From Bacteroidota bacterium (GTDB taxonomy: Bacteria; Bacteroidota; Bacteroidia; AKYH767-A; JAHEYN01): a stretch of 64,000 nt of DNA. Below are positions 36,137-45,809 of the stretch, one piece after another; position 1 is the stretch's first letter, and every line of letters starts with the position of its first letter. Under the pieces are notes generated by a model, which worked only from the letters and a program-made list of their open reading frames with translations, had not been told where the DNA came from and did no database searches. The stretch is taken from NCBI GenBank assembly GCA_023251555.1, contig JAHEYN010000003.1, forward strand, positions 42,914-106,913, in the 5' to 3' direction. The position numbers and the translations under genes are program-made.

Positions 36137-36778
36137 ATGACCCGGATAAAACTAATGCTTGTTTTTTTTCTCTTTGGCACCTGTTGTGTGCATGCGCAGC
36201 TTGCGGACCTGCTCAGGCAGGATGTTTTCATTAAAGGCAGATTATTTTTTGCGATAGATGAGTACAACTCGTTTATTTCATCAAGGCTCGCAAGCATCAA
36301 CGGGGTAAGGTTCGGGCTTTCATATAATGAGAAATCCAAAATAGGGATCGGATTCTATGCTCTTAACACAGCGAAATCTCCTATCAGGCAGCGATTGCTT
36401 TCCGGGAAAGACTCCGTCACAGCCACGCTGGCATTTAACTACCTCAGCCTGGGAGTAGAATATACCTTTTACCAGAAATATCCTTGGCAGCTCAGCATTC
36501 CTGCCCAAATTGGATTTGGCAGTTCTTACTACCTGTACAACAACAGGAAATACAAAGAGGCCGCGGTGCTTCTTTATGAGCCTGCCATCATGGGACATTA
36601 TAAAATCCTGAAGTGGTTTGGCGTAGGCTTCGGGCTGGGATACAGGCTGATGATTGTCCCGAATACCAGGATAGATAAGAGTTTCAACTCACCCATATAC
36701 CTGCTGAGGCTGCGTATTTTTCCTGAAGAAATCTATTACTTCTTCTTCCCGAAAAAGAACGGAGAAGATATAAAGTAG
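36137..36778 (+). CDS. Outer-membrane/secreted protein of unknown function
   Basis: 213 residues from the chosen ATG ([21 protein letters not shown], a signal peptide cut after HAQ). The mature chain is beta-rich with alternating hydrophobic strands ([56 protein letters not shown]), which suggests a small beta-barrel. It ends in a basic [14 protein letters not shown] tail. An ATG at 36110 would give a longer, less typical leader. It sits just upstream of ruvB, which has its own promoter box. No family name can be given with confidence. Confidence 0.7.
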   Translation: MTRIKLMLVFFLFGTCCVHAQLADLLRQDVFIKGRLFFAIDEYNSFISSRLASINGVRFGLSYNEKSKIGIGFYALNTAKSPIRQRLLSGKDSVTATLAFNYLSLGVEYTFYQKYPWQLSIPAQIGFGSSYYLYNNRKYKEAAVLLYEPAIMGHYKILKWFGVGFGLGYRLMIVPNTRIDKSFNSPIYLLRLRIFPEEIYYFFFPKKNGEDIK

Positions 36779-36795
36779 CGCATGGCACTTTTTGT

Positions 36796-36803
36796 TAATT
36801 TTG
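36796..36803 (+). promoter_or_regulatory. -7 promoter box for ruvB
   Basis: TAATTTTG, exact TAnnTTTG, ends 18 bases before the ATG at 36822; it overlaps the longer open frame, supporting the ATG at 36822. Confidence 0.45.
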
Positions 36804-36821
36804 TACATCAAGGATTTTATA

Positions 36822-37847
36822 ATGAACGATAACCTGGACCCTGGCAGTGAACATTTATCACCTGCTGAAAAAGAGATTGAGAAGGTGCTGCGGCCTCTCA
36901 GCTTTTCTGATTTTACCGGCCAGCCCGGCGTGGTTGAAAATCTGAAAGTCTTTGTCCAGGCGGCGCGCCAGCGCTCTGATGCGCTTGACCATGTTCTCCT
37001 CCACGGCCCCCCCGGACTTGGGAAAACCACCCTGGCCTACGTGATAGCAAACGAGATGGGGGTAAATATCAGGACTACTTCGGGCCCGGTGCTCGACAAG
37101 CCCGGAGACCTTGCGGGCTTGCTCACCAATCTTGAAACCAATGATGTGCTTTTTATTGATGAGATACACCGCCTCAGCCCTGTGGTGGAGGAATACCTTT
37201 ACTCGGCCATGGAAGATTATAAAATCGACATCATGATAGAGAGCGGTCCCAATGCCCGGTCCGTCCAGATAAAAGTAAACCCCTTCACCCTGATTGGTGC
37301 CACCACCCGCTCAGGTCTGCTCACAGCTCCTTTGAGGGCAAGATTCGGAATTAATTCCCGCCTCGAATATTACGCAACAAAACTTCTGAACAGCATTGTG
37401 CTCCGCTCCTCCGGGATACTGAAAATAGGTATTACGGAAAATGCGGCTTTCGAGATTGCGCGCAGAAGCCGCGGGACGCCCCGCATTGCCAATGCGCTGC
37501 TCAGGAGGGTGAGGGATTTCGCACAGGTGAAAGGCAGCGGGAATATTGATATTGATATTACACACGTGGCTCTTTCAGCACTGAATGTGGATCGTAATGG
37601 CCTTGATGAAATGGATAACCGCATACTGCTTGCGGTAATAGATAAGTTCAGGGGAGGGCCCGTCGGGATCACGACTATCGCCACTGCCGTGGGCGAAGAA
37701 GCCGGAACCATCGAAGAGGTGTACGAACCTTTTTTAATCCAGGAAGGATACCTTATGCGGACACCGAGAGGACGTGAAGCCACAGAACTTGCCTATAAAC
37801 ACCTCGGCAAAGTGTATCATTCCGGGAAAGGAACTTTGTTCGGTTAA
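36822..37847 (+). CDS. ruvB: Holliday junction branch migration ATPase RuvB
   Basis: Hexameric DNA motor that with RuvA moves Holliday junctions in recombination repair. 341 residues. [11 protein letters not shown] is the usual N-terminal signature; Walker A is GPPGLGKT (62-69), Walker B is [10 protein letters not shown], and [18 protein letters not shown] is the sensor/arginine-finger segment. The winged-helix C-terminal DNA-binding part ends [11 protein letters not shown]. The ATG at 36822 begins the conserved part; an in-frame ATG at 36792 is upstream of a promoter box. ruvA and ruvC are not adjacent. Confidence 0.97.
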   Translation: MNDNLDPGSEHLSPAEKEIEKVLRPLSFSDFTGQPGVVENLKVFVQAARQRSDALDHVLLHGPPGLGKTTLAYVIANEMGVNIRTTSGPVLDKPGDLAGLLTNLETNDVLFIDEIHRLSPVVEEYLYSAMEDYKIDIMIESGPNARSVQIKVNPFTLIGATTRSGLLTAPLRARFGINSRLEYYATKLLNSIVLRSSGILKIGITENAAFEIARRSRGTPRIANALLRRVRDFAQVKGSGNIDIDITHVALSALNVDRNGLDEMDNRILLAVIDKFRGGPVGITTIATAVGEEAGTIEEVYEPFLIQEGYLMRTPRGREATELAYKHLGKVYHSGKGTLFG

Positions 37848-37848
37848 C

Positions 37849-38775
37849 ATGTATGCCCTCCATACCCGCCTTGTGCGGGAAGAAGCCTTAAGGCTCGGCT
37901 TTGATTTTTGCGGCTTTTCCCGCGCAGGTTTTCTCGAGGAGGAAGCACCCCTGTTCGAAAAATGGCTTAAAGAAAACAGGCATGGCAGCATGCAGTATAT
38001 GGAAAACCACTTTGACAAACGCCTCAACCCCCGGCTCCTGGTGGAAGATGCAAAGTCTGTCGTCTCCCTGCTTTTAAACTATTATCCTCCTGTGACACAG
38101 GCAGATCAGCATGCCCCTAAGGTGTCGAAATATGCTTACGGACGCGATTATCATTTTGTAATAAAAGATAAGCTGCAAAAGCTTGTCAGCTTCATTAAAG
38201 AAAATATAGGAGACGTAAATGCTCGGGCATTCGTTGATTCTGCTCCCGTTATGGATAAAGCCTGGGCAAAGCGCTCCGGGCTCGGATGGATAGGAAAACA
38301 CTCCAACCTCATCAGTAAAAAAAACGGATCCTTTTTCTTTATAGCGGAATTAATCCTTGATATGGAATTCCTGTATGACAGCCCTTCCGCCGACTATTGC
38401 GGTTCATGCACTAAGTGCATAGATGCCTGCCCCACCGGGGCAATTATTCAACCCTATGTGGTTGACGGGAGCAGGTGTATTTCCTACTTCACTATTGAAC
38501 TTAAAGATGCCATCCCCGCTGAAATGTCAGGCAGGTTTGACAACTGGGCCTTTGGCTGTGATGTATGCCAGGATGTATGCCCATGGAACCGCTTTGCTCT
38601 CCCGCATAAAGAGCCGTCTTTTGATCCCCCTGAAGAACTTGTGAACATGGACAGCAGGCAATGGGATGAAATCACAGAAGAAAAATTCAATGAATTGTTT
38701 AAAGATTCCGCCGTACAGCGTACCGGCTACAAAGGACTTAAAAGAAATCTGGCTTTTCTCAGGAAACCTTCCTGA
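37849..38775 (+). CDS. queG: Epoxyqueuosine reductase
   Basis: Cobalamin- and [4Fe-4S]-dependent enzyme that reduces epoxyqueuosine to queuosine in tRNA. 309 residues. [20 protein letters not shown] is the family signature (the segment around the active Asp), followed by two ferredoxin-like clusters, [16 protein letters not shown] and [11 protein letters not shown]. The ATG at 37849 lies one base after the ruvB stop. Shorter than forms with a HEAT-repeat tail, as is common. It overlaps the end of a small convergent gene by 17 bases. Confidence 0.95.
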   Translation: MYALHTRLVREEALRLGFDFCGFSRAGFLEEEAPLFEKWLKENRHGSMQYMENHFDKRLNPRLLVEDAKSVVSLLLNYYPPVTQADQHAPKVSKYAYGRDYHFVIKDKLQKLVSFIKENIGDVNARAFVDSAPVMDKAWAKRSGLGWIGKHSNLISKKNGSFFFIAELILDMEFLYDSPSADYCGSCTKCIDACPTGAIIQPYVVDGSRCISYFTIELKDAIPAEMSGRFDNWAFGCDVCQDVCPWNRFALPHKEPSFDPPEELVNMDSRQWDEITEEKFNELFKDSAVQRTGYKGLKRNLAFLRKPS

Positions 38776-38947
38776 ACACTTCCGAAATCACATCATAATA
38801 ATGGCGGCCAAAGGTTGCAATACACCATAACCGCAGCATATGCTTTTCATCGTTCTTTAACCAGGTCATAGCCTTCGCCAATTCCTTGCGGAACAACTTC
38901 TTGTCGAAACTCACTTTTAAAAGAATCTGTTTGGTATATTCAAACAT
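38759..38947 (-). CDS. Small conserved-looking protein, function unknown
   Basis: 62-residue basic protein rich in helix formers ([19 protein letters not shown], then [22 protein letters not shown]). The arrangement E-Y-T-K-x-I-L-x-K-V-S-F-D-x-x-L-F with W-L-K further on resembles short hypothetical proteins I recall from other Bacteroidota genomes, so I take it as real. It has no signal peptide or known motif. It runs convergently into queG (17-base overlap). No clear TAnnTTTG box is found upstream, in an AT-rich stretch. Confidence 0.6.
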   Translation of the reverse strand: MFEYTKQILLKVSFDKKLFRKELAKAMTWLKNDEKHMLRLWCIATFGRHYYDVISEVFRKVS

Positions 38948-39058
38948 AAATTTCTTTGTTTTGAAATAAGACCCTGCTAAGATAATACATTTTATATTAA
39001 ATACAAATAGCAGAATAAAATTCTTTATTTAAAGTTTTTAACAAAATATTAACAGGCG

Positions 39059-39646
39059 CTATTTTTGTTTTGTTCCCCAGCGGTAAGCCTTTGGTATCTG
39101 GAACCCGGACAGGTCCAGCACCCTGTCAATGACAGTTGCTGCCAGTTCATCGAAGGACACAGGCTTCGAATAAAAGGATGGCGCAGCCGGGCAAATGATT
39201 CCCCCCGCCAGTGTTATGGTTTTCATGTTATTAATGTGAATAAGGCTGATAGGGGTATCACGGATTACAAGGATGAGTTTTTTTCTTTCTTTCAGAATGA
39301 CATCGGCAGCACGGGTGATAAGATCGTTGGATATGCCCGAGGCGATCCTGCCCATGGTTCCCATGGAGCACGGACATATAATCATGGTATCAAAGCCCGC
39401 AGACCCGGATGCAAAGGGCGCAAAAAAGTCATCTTTCCTGTATATCCGGAAAGATGTTTGATTATAATCTTCATTACCCAGTTCAAACTTCCAGACTTCC
39501 TTTGCATTATCGGTCATTACAATGCCCAGCCCGCTGATCTGTGGTTTCAGGGATTCCAGCTTCTCAAGGAGCACCTTTGCGTAAATGGCTCCGCTGGCGC
39601 CTGTTACGGCCACAACTATTTTACGGGATGGAGAAGGAGTGCTCAC
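39059..39646 (-). CDS. ubiX: Flavin prenyltransferase UbiX
   Basis: Joins dimethylallyl phosphate to FMN, making the prenyl-FMN cofactor of UbiD decarboxylases. 195 residues, family length. VVAVTGASGAIYAKVLLEKL is the N-terminal FMN-binding signature; CPCSMGTMGRIASGISNDLITRAADVILKERKKLILV, read in part as CSMGTMGRIASGI and ADVILKERKKL, and then the P-A-P-S-F-Y-S-K-P end segment are typical. It starts 3 bases after the beta-barrel gene upstream. No ubiD is seen in the window. Confidence 0.94.
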   Translation of the reverse strand: MSTPSPSRKIVVAVTGASGAIYAKVLLEKLESLKPQISGLGIVMTDNAKEVWKFELGNEDYNQTSFRIYRKDDFFAPFASGSAGFDTMIICPCSMGTMGRIASGISNDLITRAADVILKERKKLILVIRDTPISLIHINNMKTITLAGGIICPAAPSFYSKPVSFDELAATVIDRVLDLSGFQIPKAYRWGTKQK

Positions 39647-39649
39647 AGG

Positions 39650-40270
39650 CTAATTTGTTTTTTTGAAAATATACGACAGGGCAAAACTCATCACGGTATT
39701 GTATTGCCCCAGGTTTAGCTGGTACGTGGCGCCCGACTGGTGTTTCCGTATAGGAATGACGGAGTTGGAAAATCTCCACCCGAACATCACTTTTCCGCCA
39801 AGCGGATATGCGGCTTCAAGCAGGAAGGATACATCATAAGGGTGCATCGCCCTGCTATTGGTGGCAAGGACTCCAGATACATCTTCGCTGTGCTCTTTCC
39901 ACGAAAGCAGGGAGGCGTAAGCAAGGCCGGTACCGAGTATAAGACTTTCCTTATAAAAGTACCTGAAAATTAAAGGAATCTCTATGTAGTTAAGGTTCAG
40001 GGAATATTGCCAGAAGTCGTTCTTATCAACATTTGCAATTTTCCGGCTGCCTTTTTCAATGTATTCTATCTCCATTTGCAGCCCTGTTTTAGCCTTAAGC
40101 CGGACAGAGGCTGAAGCTCCGAGCAAAAGCCCTGCTTTATGAAAGCCGGAAAGATCATCCCCCGAAACCTGGCTGGTGCTGATCCCCGCAACGATACCTC
40201 CCTGTATGTTCTGGGCAGCGACAACAGAAGCAAAAAGCAGGGAAGAAAAAAATAAAACAATAATTTTCAT
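39650..40270 (-). CDS. Outer-membrane beta-barrel protein (PorT-like fold)
   Basis: 206 residues with a clear signal peptide (MKIIVLFFSSLLFASVVAAQ). The mature part follows the Bacteroidota outer-membrane barrel pattern: GGIVAGISTSQVSGDDLSGF at the start, GLQMEIEYIEKGS, and the characteristic LNYIEIPLIFRYFYK, ending in MSFALSYIFKKTN. This closely recalls the PorT family, but such barrels are numerous and no T9SS role can be claimed. An ATG at 40339 would break the signal peptide, so the ATG at 40270 is chosen. Upstream of ubiX in one transcript. Confidence 0.82.
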   Translation of the reverse strand: MKIIVLFFSSLLFASVVAAQNIQGGIVAGISTSQVSGDDLSGFHKAGLLLGASASVRLKAKTGLQMEIEYIEKGSRKIANVDKNDFWQYSLNLNYIEIPLIFRYFYKESLILGTGLAYASLLSWKEHSEDVSGVLATNSRAMHPYDVSFLLEAAYPLGGKVMFGWRFSNSVIPIRKHQSGATYQLNLGQYNTVMSFALSYIFKKTN

Positions 40271-40373
40271 GCAATACAATTTTACTGAGTTTTTTGAAAT
40301 ACACAATAGGAAGATAGAAATATTTAGACATGCCGGCATAAGCGGGGCATACAGGGGAAGCTCAGATATTTTG

Positions 40374-40381
40374 TACTTTTG
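40374..40381 (+). promoter_or_regulatory. -7 promoter box immediately before trpS
   Basis: TACTTTTG, exact TAnnTTTG, only 5 bases before the ATG at 40387. A start at the usual distance would fall at or next to the ATG, i.e. a leaderless or nearly leaderless mRNA. Confidence 0.4.
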
Positions 40382-40386
40382 GCTTC

Positions 40387-41382
40387 ATGGAAACTGTTGT
40401 AAGCGGCATACGTTCAACCGGCAGGCTGCATCTGGGAAATTACTTTGGCGCGGTACGGAATTTTGTAAAGATGCAGCATGAGCACCGCTGCTTTTTTTTC
40501 ATTGCGGATTACCATTCCCTGACTACGCATCCCGCCCCTTCTGACCTGCACGCCGGTGTGCGGCAGATAATGATTGAATATTTGGCCTGCGGGCTGGACC
40601 CGGAGGCGGCGACACTATACATCCAGAGTGATCTCCCCGAAACAGCGGAACTTTACCTTTTCCTTAATATGAACGCATACATGGGAGAGCTGGAACGCTG
40701 CACCTCTTTTAAGGAAAAAATAAGAAGTCAGCCTGATAATATCAACGGAGGTCTTCTCACCTATCCTGTACTGATGGCTGCCGACATACTCATTCACCAC
40801 GCAACAAAAGTCCCCGTTGGAAAAGACCAGGAGCAGCATCTCGAGATGACAAGGACATTCGGAACCCGTTTTAACAGGATATATAAGGTGCAGTATTTCC
40901 CCGAGCCCTATGCCTTTAATTTCGGCACTGAGCTTGTAAAAGTTCCCGGCCTTGACGGCAGCGGGAAAATGGGCAAGTCGGAAGGGGAAGGGAATGCTAT
41001 TTTTCTCGGGGAAGACCCGGAGCTGATACGCAAAAAAGTGATGCGCGCTGTTACCGACAGCGGTCCCGTTCAGCCAGGGCAGCCCAGGCCTGAAGCCATT
41101 CAGAACCTTTTTTCCCTGATGCATCTCGTCTCATCTCCTGATACCATTGCGCATTTCGACGGGCAGTACAATGCATGCACGATAAAATACGGGGAGATGA
41201 AAAAACAGCTTGCAGAAGATATGATATCCTTTACCGAACCTTTCCGCACAAAAATTAAAGAACTCTCTTCCGACGGAGATTATATCCGTAAAGTCATACT
41301 CCTGGGGGCTGAGAAAGCAAGGTCAAGCGCTTCAAAAACAATAAAAGAAGTGAGAGAGATTATAGGATTCAGAAAATTCTGA
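40387..41382 (+). CDS. trpS: Tryptophan--tRNA ligase
   Basis: Class I synthetase charging tRNA-Trp, 331 residues. The HIGH motif is HLGN (15-18) in STGRLHLGNYFGA; the KMSKS loop reads GSGKMGKSEGEGNAIFL; VPVGKDQEQHLEMTR is the tryptophan-binding segment. Full length and intact. It stands alone, divergent from the barrel gene and convergent with the TMTC-like gene at 41428. Confidence 0.96.
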   Translation: METVVSGIRSTGRLHLGNYFGAVRNFVKMQHEHRCFFFIADYHSLTTHPAPSDLHAGVRQIMIEYLACGLDPEAATLYIQSDLPETAELYLFLNMNAYMGELERCTSFKEKIRSQPDNINGGLLTYPVLMAADILIHHATKVPVGKDQEQHLEMTRTFGTRFNRIYKVQYFPEPYAFNFGTELVKVPGLDGSGKMGKSEGEGNAIFLGEDPELIRKKVMRAVTDSGPVQPGQPRPEAIQNLFSLMHLVSSPDTIAHFDGQYNACTIKYGEMKKQLAEDMISFTEPFRTKIKELSSDGDYIRKVILLGAEKARSSASKTIKEVREIIGFRKF

Positions 41383-41427
41383 GCAGGCTACTGTTATTCC
41401 GCACTAAAGATTTTTTTGCAGTTTTTT

Positions 41428-43158
41428 TCAGGGAGCATCAAGGCCGCGTTTCTTCAGCTCCCCGGCATAAATCATATAATTAATAGGGTCGTGGACGGCT
41501 TTGTAATATTCCGCAAGCTGCTGGTATGCATTGGCAAAGTCCTTGTTAAGCACCAGTGTTTTCTTCCACATTTCGATGGCGGGAGCTATCTTCCCGGTAA
41601 ATTTATAGACCAGTCCAAGGTTAAAAGTAGCGCAGCAGTTGTTGGGTACCATTTCAAGCTCTTTTTTGAGGGCAGCCTCTGCTTCAGGATACATGTGTTT
41701 ATATATGTAGGCTCCTCCCATGTTGTTATACAGCATAGGCTGGTCAGGTTTCCTGTTCAGCCCGGTTTTATACGCCTCTATGGCTTTGTCGTATTGTCCA
41801 ATTTGTTCATATAGTTTTCCCAGCGACATGGAATTGTATGCGGCCTTTCCCGCATTAGCTGTTTCGAGCGAGTTCTGCCAGAAAGAGAACCTGTTTTTAT
41901 ACAAAGGGAGATTGATGGTATGCTCAGTGACATACATGATAATGAGACCTGCAAACAGCATAATTATCCGGTTGTTCCTGAAATTAATATCAGCTGACCC
42001 AATCATCCCCGCTGCGCTTAGCATCAGCCCCGCTACGGGAAGGTATGCCCTGTGCTCGTGCATGTCCTTTCCGGCAACAAAAAGAGACGGCAGCAGGAAG
42101 AGGACAAACCAGGAAAGGCCGAAGAGTACCAGCCTCATGTCTTTCTTCCTGCTTGTAACCACGGCTGCGCCTGCAAGAATTACAGCGGCAGCGACAAGAA
42201 TAAAATTAGTGTCCTCTATAGTGGGAAGGACGGAAAGGTTCAGGGGAAGAATCACTTTGCCGAAATACTGCATAAGACCGACGGGTATATTGTACAGGTA
42301 ACCATACCCCATGGCCATCAGTTCCTTAAATGAAAAACCGCTCATGCCGCCGGTAGTCCTGACATTCAGGAAATATACTACCACTGCGGCTGCGGGGTAG
42401 AAGATAAGATAAGGCAGGTTTTGCCGGGCAATAATTTTATCTTTCCTGAAGAAGAGAAGATACACCAGGCAAATCACCGGCAGGAGAACGCTTGTTTCCT
42501 TGGTGAGCATGGCAAGGAAAAAGAAAAGAAAATGATACCCGTAATTCCGTACTGATGGTGCATTGGTGGCTTTAACGAAATACATAAAGCATGGGATGGC
42601 GAATACTGCAAGAAGAATATCATTACGTCCCGGGATCCACACCACAGCATGGCCCCACAGCGGATGGATGGTAAACAGCAGGGTAAGTGCAAATGCAGGA
42701 AGGGCAGCTACTGCAAGCAGGTCAAGGAACAGGAGGAGAAGGACGCATGAGATCAGGTGATACACGAGGTTCAGAAAACGGTAGAAGGGAGGCATATGAG
42801 AGTTGCTGACCTGGGCATCGAGCATCAGCGATAGGCTGAACAAAGGCCTGTAATATCCTCCTGCCATCTTATTCTGTTTGTCGGGGTCCGTGGATCCGAT
42901 GCAGCCCATGTTGTATTCACCTGGGACATAAAAAACCTGCTGCCTGAAAAGCCCCGGAATATTTGCAGGCTCTTTGTTAAATTTGAATTTATCAACTATG
43001 AGTGACGTGTCATCAAGGTTAACGTATTCATACTTCAGCGTGGGGAGATACACCATAAAGGCTGCAAGAACCAGGATCCCGATCTGCCACTTCCTGTGTA
43101 TAAAAAAATTGTTTTTATTTTTTGGACGGGAGCCGGAGGGTTTTTGGACGGAGGCCAT
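41428..43158 (-). CDS. TMTC-like membrane GT-C glycosyltransferase with TPRs (second paralog)
   Basis: 576-residue membrane protein with about ten hydrophobic segments (25-430) and 3-4 TPR units at the C-terminus (YNSMSLGKLYEQIGQYDKAI, MLYNNMGGAYIYKHMYPEAE). It shares with the 12292-14397 protein the motif set EYVNLDDTSLIVD, GYYRPLFSLSLML, HPLWGHAVVWIPGRNDILL, TKETSVLLPVI and HEHRAYLPVAGL, so both are GT-C enzymes of the TMTC-like type. The TPR array is shorter. It is the last gene of an operon with a TonB receptor and YfiR. Likely uses a lipid-linked sugar at the periplasmic face; acceptor unknown. Confidence 0.75.
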   Translation of the reverse strand: MASVQKPSGSRPKNKNNFFIHRKWQIGILVLAAFMVYLPTLKYEYVNLDDTSLIVDKFKFNKEPANIPGLFRQQVFYVPGEYNMGCIGSTDPDKQNKMAGGYYRPLFSLSLMLDAQVSNSHMPPFYRFLNLVYHLISCVLLLLFLDLLAVAALPAFALTLLFTIHPLWGHAVVWIPGRNDILLAVFAIPCFMYFVKATNAPSVRNYGYHFLFFFLAMLTKETSVLLPVICLVYLLFFRKDKIIARQNLPYLIFYPAAAVVVYFLNVRTTGGMSGFSFKELMAMGYGYLYNIPVGLMQYFGKVILPLNLSVLPTIEDTNFILVAAAVILAGAAVVTSRKKDMRLVLFGLSWFVLFLLPSLFVAGKDMHEHRAYLPVAGLMLSAAGMIGSADINFRNNRIIMLFAGLIIMYVTEHTINLPLYKNRFSFWQNSLETANAGKAAYNSMSLGKLYEQIGQYDKAIEAYKTGLNRKPDQPMLYNNMGGAYIYKHMYPEAEAALKKELEMVPNNCCATFNLGLVYKFTGKIAPAIEMWKKTLVLNKDFANAYQQLAEYYKAVHDPINYMIYAGELKKRGLDAP

Positions 43159-43177
43159 GGTTTGGGAATGACTTCTG

Positions 43178-43711
43178 TTAGCTTACCAGTAATCCCAGGC
43201 TGACAAGCACGGTAGGAATTTTCAGACTGTGCTGTTCGATAGCATTTTTATTGATTTCGAATTTCAGCACATCATCATCCAGGGTTACAAAACTCAGTGC
43301 AGCCCCCTTCCGGGCAAGACCTTCACGTTCAGCGATGACCAATACAGGCTTTCCTGCCGTCTTGTCAAGCACAGGTTTAAGGAAACTGCTTTTTCCAGAC
43401 GCGATATATACGATATGGCAGCCGGCAGCCTCATCGGCCGACTGCAGTTTCTTCAGCACAATGGTCTTCCCTCTCGGTTTTTTTGCCTGGGCAAGGGCCT
43501 TCAGCTCGCCCCATACGGGTGAATCTCCTATCACTCCCACCACAAACTCATCTTTGAGAGCGGATTCCGGCCACTCAATATACTTCATGAAATTGTATAC
43601 GAATAAAGTATAGGCTTTGTAGTCCACATCCTGTGCACGTGAAGAAGTACTGCCTAAGAGAGAAGCCAGCAGGACAAAAGCGACAAGAAGATATTTTCTT
43701 TTCAGCAGCAT
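43178..43711 (-). CDS. YfiR family protein (DUF4154)
   Basis: Periplasmic protein of 177 residues with a signal peptide (1-27, ends SSRAQ). The YfiR fold is recognisable from YKAYTLFVYNFMKYIEWP, FVVGVIGDSPVWGELKAL and VLVIAEREGLARKGAALSFV, ending with KFEINKNAIEQHSLKIPTVLV, quoted here in pieces. In Pseudomonas YfiR represses the diguanylate cyclase YfiN; in Bacteroidota it is mostly found beside TonB receptors or sensor proteins, and no cyclase is encoded here. It lies 3 bases after the TonB receptor gene. Role inferred: periplasmic sensor or partner of the receptor. Confidence 0.88.
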   Translation of the reverse strand: MLLKRKYLLVAFVLLASLLGSTSSRAQDVDYKAYTLFVYNFMKYIEWPESALKDEFVVGVIGDSPVWGELKALAQAKKPRGKTIVLKKLQSADEAAGCHIVYIASGKSSFLKPVLDKTAGKPVLVIAEREGLARKGAALSFVTLDDDVLKFEINKNAIEQHSLKIPTVLVSLGLLVS

Positions 43712-43714
43712 CCT

Positions 43715-45790
43715 TTATTCAGCCTTGTTTTTGAAGTTCATCCTGTATGAAACTTTGATTACCAGCTCCCTTGAAGGCCCCGGAAGAGGGGCGTGGTACC
43801 CGTTATAGGGTTGTATGAACGAATAGCTCTTGTTAAAGAGGTTGTAAACTCCTATCCCGCAGTCAAGACCTTTTGTCAGGAAGTCGGTGTAACGTAAAAA
43901 TAAATTGGAGAGCACTACAGGCCTGAACCACTCTATTACCGGGACTCCTGCTGTATCGGCAGAGGTATAGCCATAGCGTTCACCCCGGTACAATATGGAA
44001 GGATTGACGGAAAAGTGCGGAGTGATGTAAAAACTCCCGCTGAAATTTATTTTATGCGCAGGAAATGCCAGCACCATGCTGCTGTTGCCTTCCACAGCGT
44101 AGTCGCTCACCATCGGTTTGTGCGCAACAGTGTAATAAGAATAATTCACAATCCCGTATCCCCATTTGTCTTTCACGCGATACTCCATTTCCAGCCCGCG
44201 GCTGCCGGATTTGCCGAAGTTATGATAGGCATCCGCCTGGTCCTCTGTTACATAATATACAATAGGATCAGCGGTGGTGATATCAAAAATGTTGGCGGTA
44301 AGAATTGATTTCCGCGAAAGCTGGTAACCTGCTTCCAGCTCCGCTACCTGTGTCATCTCCGGCTTCAGACCCGTGGAATCCTCGTAAGTGATATTTTCTA
44401 TCGAAGGAGCCCGGAATGCATTGCTGTAGAGAAGTTTGAAATGAAACCTGTTTATTTTTTTTGTAACAGCAAGGCGGGGAACAAAAGCTAATCCATATGC
44501 ACTGTGGTTGTCAAGCCTGGCGCCGAGTATAACATTGGCAATACGATGCCTGGCCGTACCCTGGGCAAAGACAGCGGTATTCATGTAGCTTACATATTTG
44601 GATCCGTCTGAAAAATAACTGCCCTCAAGCAAATCTTTTGCATGGTCACTGTTCACCTCTGAGCCAAGGATAAAGTTTATTTTTCTTGTAAGATTATAGG
44701 AAAGCGTGAGACTCCCCCTGTATCTCCATGTGAGCTTTTTATATGTTTCGGAAGAGTCTGCATCTTCAGTGCTCCATGGCAGTTGGCGGGTGTAATTAAA
44801 TTTCGGGATAAGGGATAATTTATCATTGAGCTTCCACTGGTATTTAAGTTCGCCGGCGTAGGTATCGAAATTCTCCCTGAAAGGACGGTCTTTTACTGCA
44901 TCATAACCGTCTCTTACTGTAGTCCGGTAGCGGTCCGCGATACCTCTGAAACTCAGTCCTTTGTATGACCCTCCCAGGTTGATGTTAAACGGGTCAACAG
45001 CAGAATTACCGGCCATGTTGTAGTTTCCGCCGTAGATATCAGTATAATCCCTGTCGCTCCTGTTTCCCTGCCCGCCGAATGCGGAAAAACTGTATTCTCC
45101 TTCCCTGAATTTCTTTCCTGCAGATAAATTAATATTCCGCCTTGCATAAGTTTTTGCCATCTGCCCGTAGGCAGCAGCAGCCTGGACCCCATTACAATCC
45201 TCCCCGTTCCTGGTAATGATGTTGATGACCCCGTACTCGGCAAATCCCCCGTATATGGCCGATCCCGGCCCCCTGATCACTTCTATCTTTTTTATCTGCT
45301 CAACCGGAAAGTGATTTCCAAACTGGTTGGTGGCAAAGAGCAGTTCATTCATTTCCTGTCCATCAAGCAGCAACAGCATCTTACCTTCATGCGCCCAGTT
45401 ACCCCTGGTGCCTATGCCTACAACGCCTTCAACGTCAACGCCAAAATCTATCCCGGGAACCAGGCGGAGTGCATCAATAAGATCGCGGGCACCGGAATTT
45501 TTAATCTCATCTTCCGTGATAAGGGAAATGATTGCCGGCGACTCCCTCGTGGACAGAGGTTTCTTTGAAGCAACAGCAATAAGGGAGTTGATCAGCTTTT
45601 CAAGCTCACTTGGTACTCCGTGGGTTTTGATGTTTAGAAGCTGTTCCAGCGACATCTCGTAATAATCAAGAGAGTCAGCGGTCTTAAGAGTGTCCTGCGA
45701 CAGGGCTGCGGCAGTGCCGGTCATAAATGCGGCAATAAAAACAATACAGAAGTAACAACAGTTCTTTATTTTATGATGTGGATTTCTCAT
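43715..45790 (-). CDS. TonB-dependent outer-membrane receptor
   Basis: 691 residues. After the signal peptide (about 1-32) comes a short leader with YYEMSLEQLLNIKTHG, a pattern frequent in this receptor type, then the plug domain (about 75-190; LIAVASKKPLSTRESPAIIS, GARDLIDALRLVPGID, EVIRGPGSAIYGGFAEYGVI) and a 22-strand barrel ending in the aromatic ELVIKVSYRMNF. No carboxypeptidase-like N-terminal domain and no SusD partner, so it is not a polysaccharide-utilisation type. Ligand (iron complex, cobalamin or other) cannot be told; no riboswitch is evident upstream. First gene of the receptor-YfiR-TMTC operon. Confidence 0.92.
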   Translation of the reverse strand: MRNPHHKIKNCCYFCIVFIAAFMTGTAAALSQDTLKTADSLDYYEMSLEQLLNIKTHGVPSELEKLINSLIAVASKKPLSTRESPAIISLITEDEIKNSGARDLIDALRLVPGIDFGVDVEGVVGIGTRGNWAHEGKMLLLLDGQEMNELLFATNQFGNHFPVEQIKKIEVIRGPGSAIYGGFAEYGVINIITRNGEDCNGVQAAAAYGQMAKTYARRNINLSAGKKFREGEYSFSAFGGQGNRSDRDYTDIYGGNYNMAGNSAVDPFNINLGGSYKGLSFRGIADRYRTTVRDGYDAVKDRPFRENFDTYAGELKYQWKLNDKLSLIPKFNYTRQLPWSTEDADSSETYKKLTWRYRGSLTLSYNLTRKINFILGSEVNSDHAKDLLEGSYFSDGSKYVSYMNTAVFAQGTARHRIANVILGARLDNHSAYGLAFVPRLAVTKKINRFHFKLLYSNAFRAPSIENITYEDSTGLKPEMTQVAELEAGYQLSRKSILTANIFDITTADPIVYYVTEDQADAYHNFGKSGSRGLEMEYRVKDKWGYGIVNYSYYTVAHKPMVSDYAVEGNSSMVLAFPAHKINFSGSFYITPHFSVNPSILYRGERYGYTSADTAGVPVIEWFRPVVLSNLFLRYTDFLTKGLDCGIGVYNLFNKSYSFIQPYNGYHAPLPGPSRELVIKVSYRMNFKNKAE

Positions 45791-45801
45791 GGGCTGATGT
45801 C

Positions 45802-45809
45802 CAAAAATA
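45802..45809 (-). promoter_or_regulatory. -7 promoter box for the TonB receptor operon
   Basis: TATTTTTG on the minus strand, exact TAnnTTTG, 11 bases before the ATG at 45790, so the leader would be very short. No matching -33. Confidence 0.35.
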
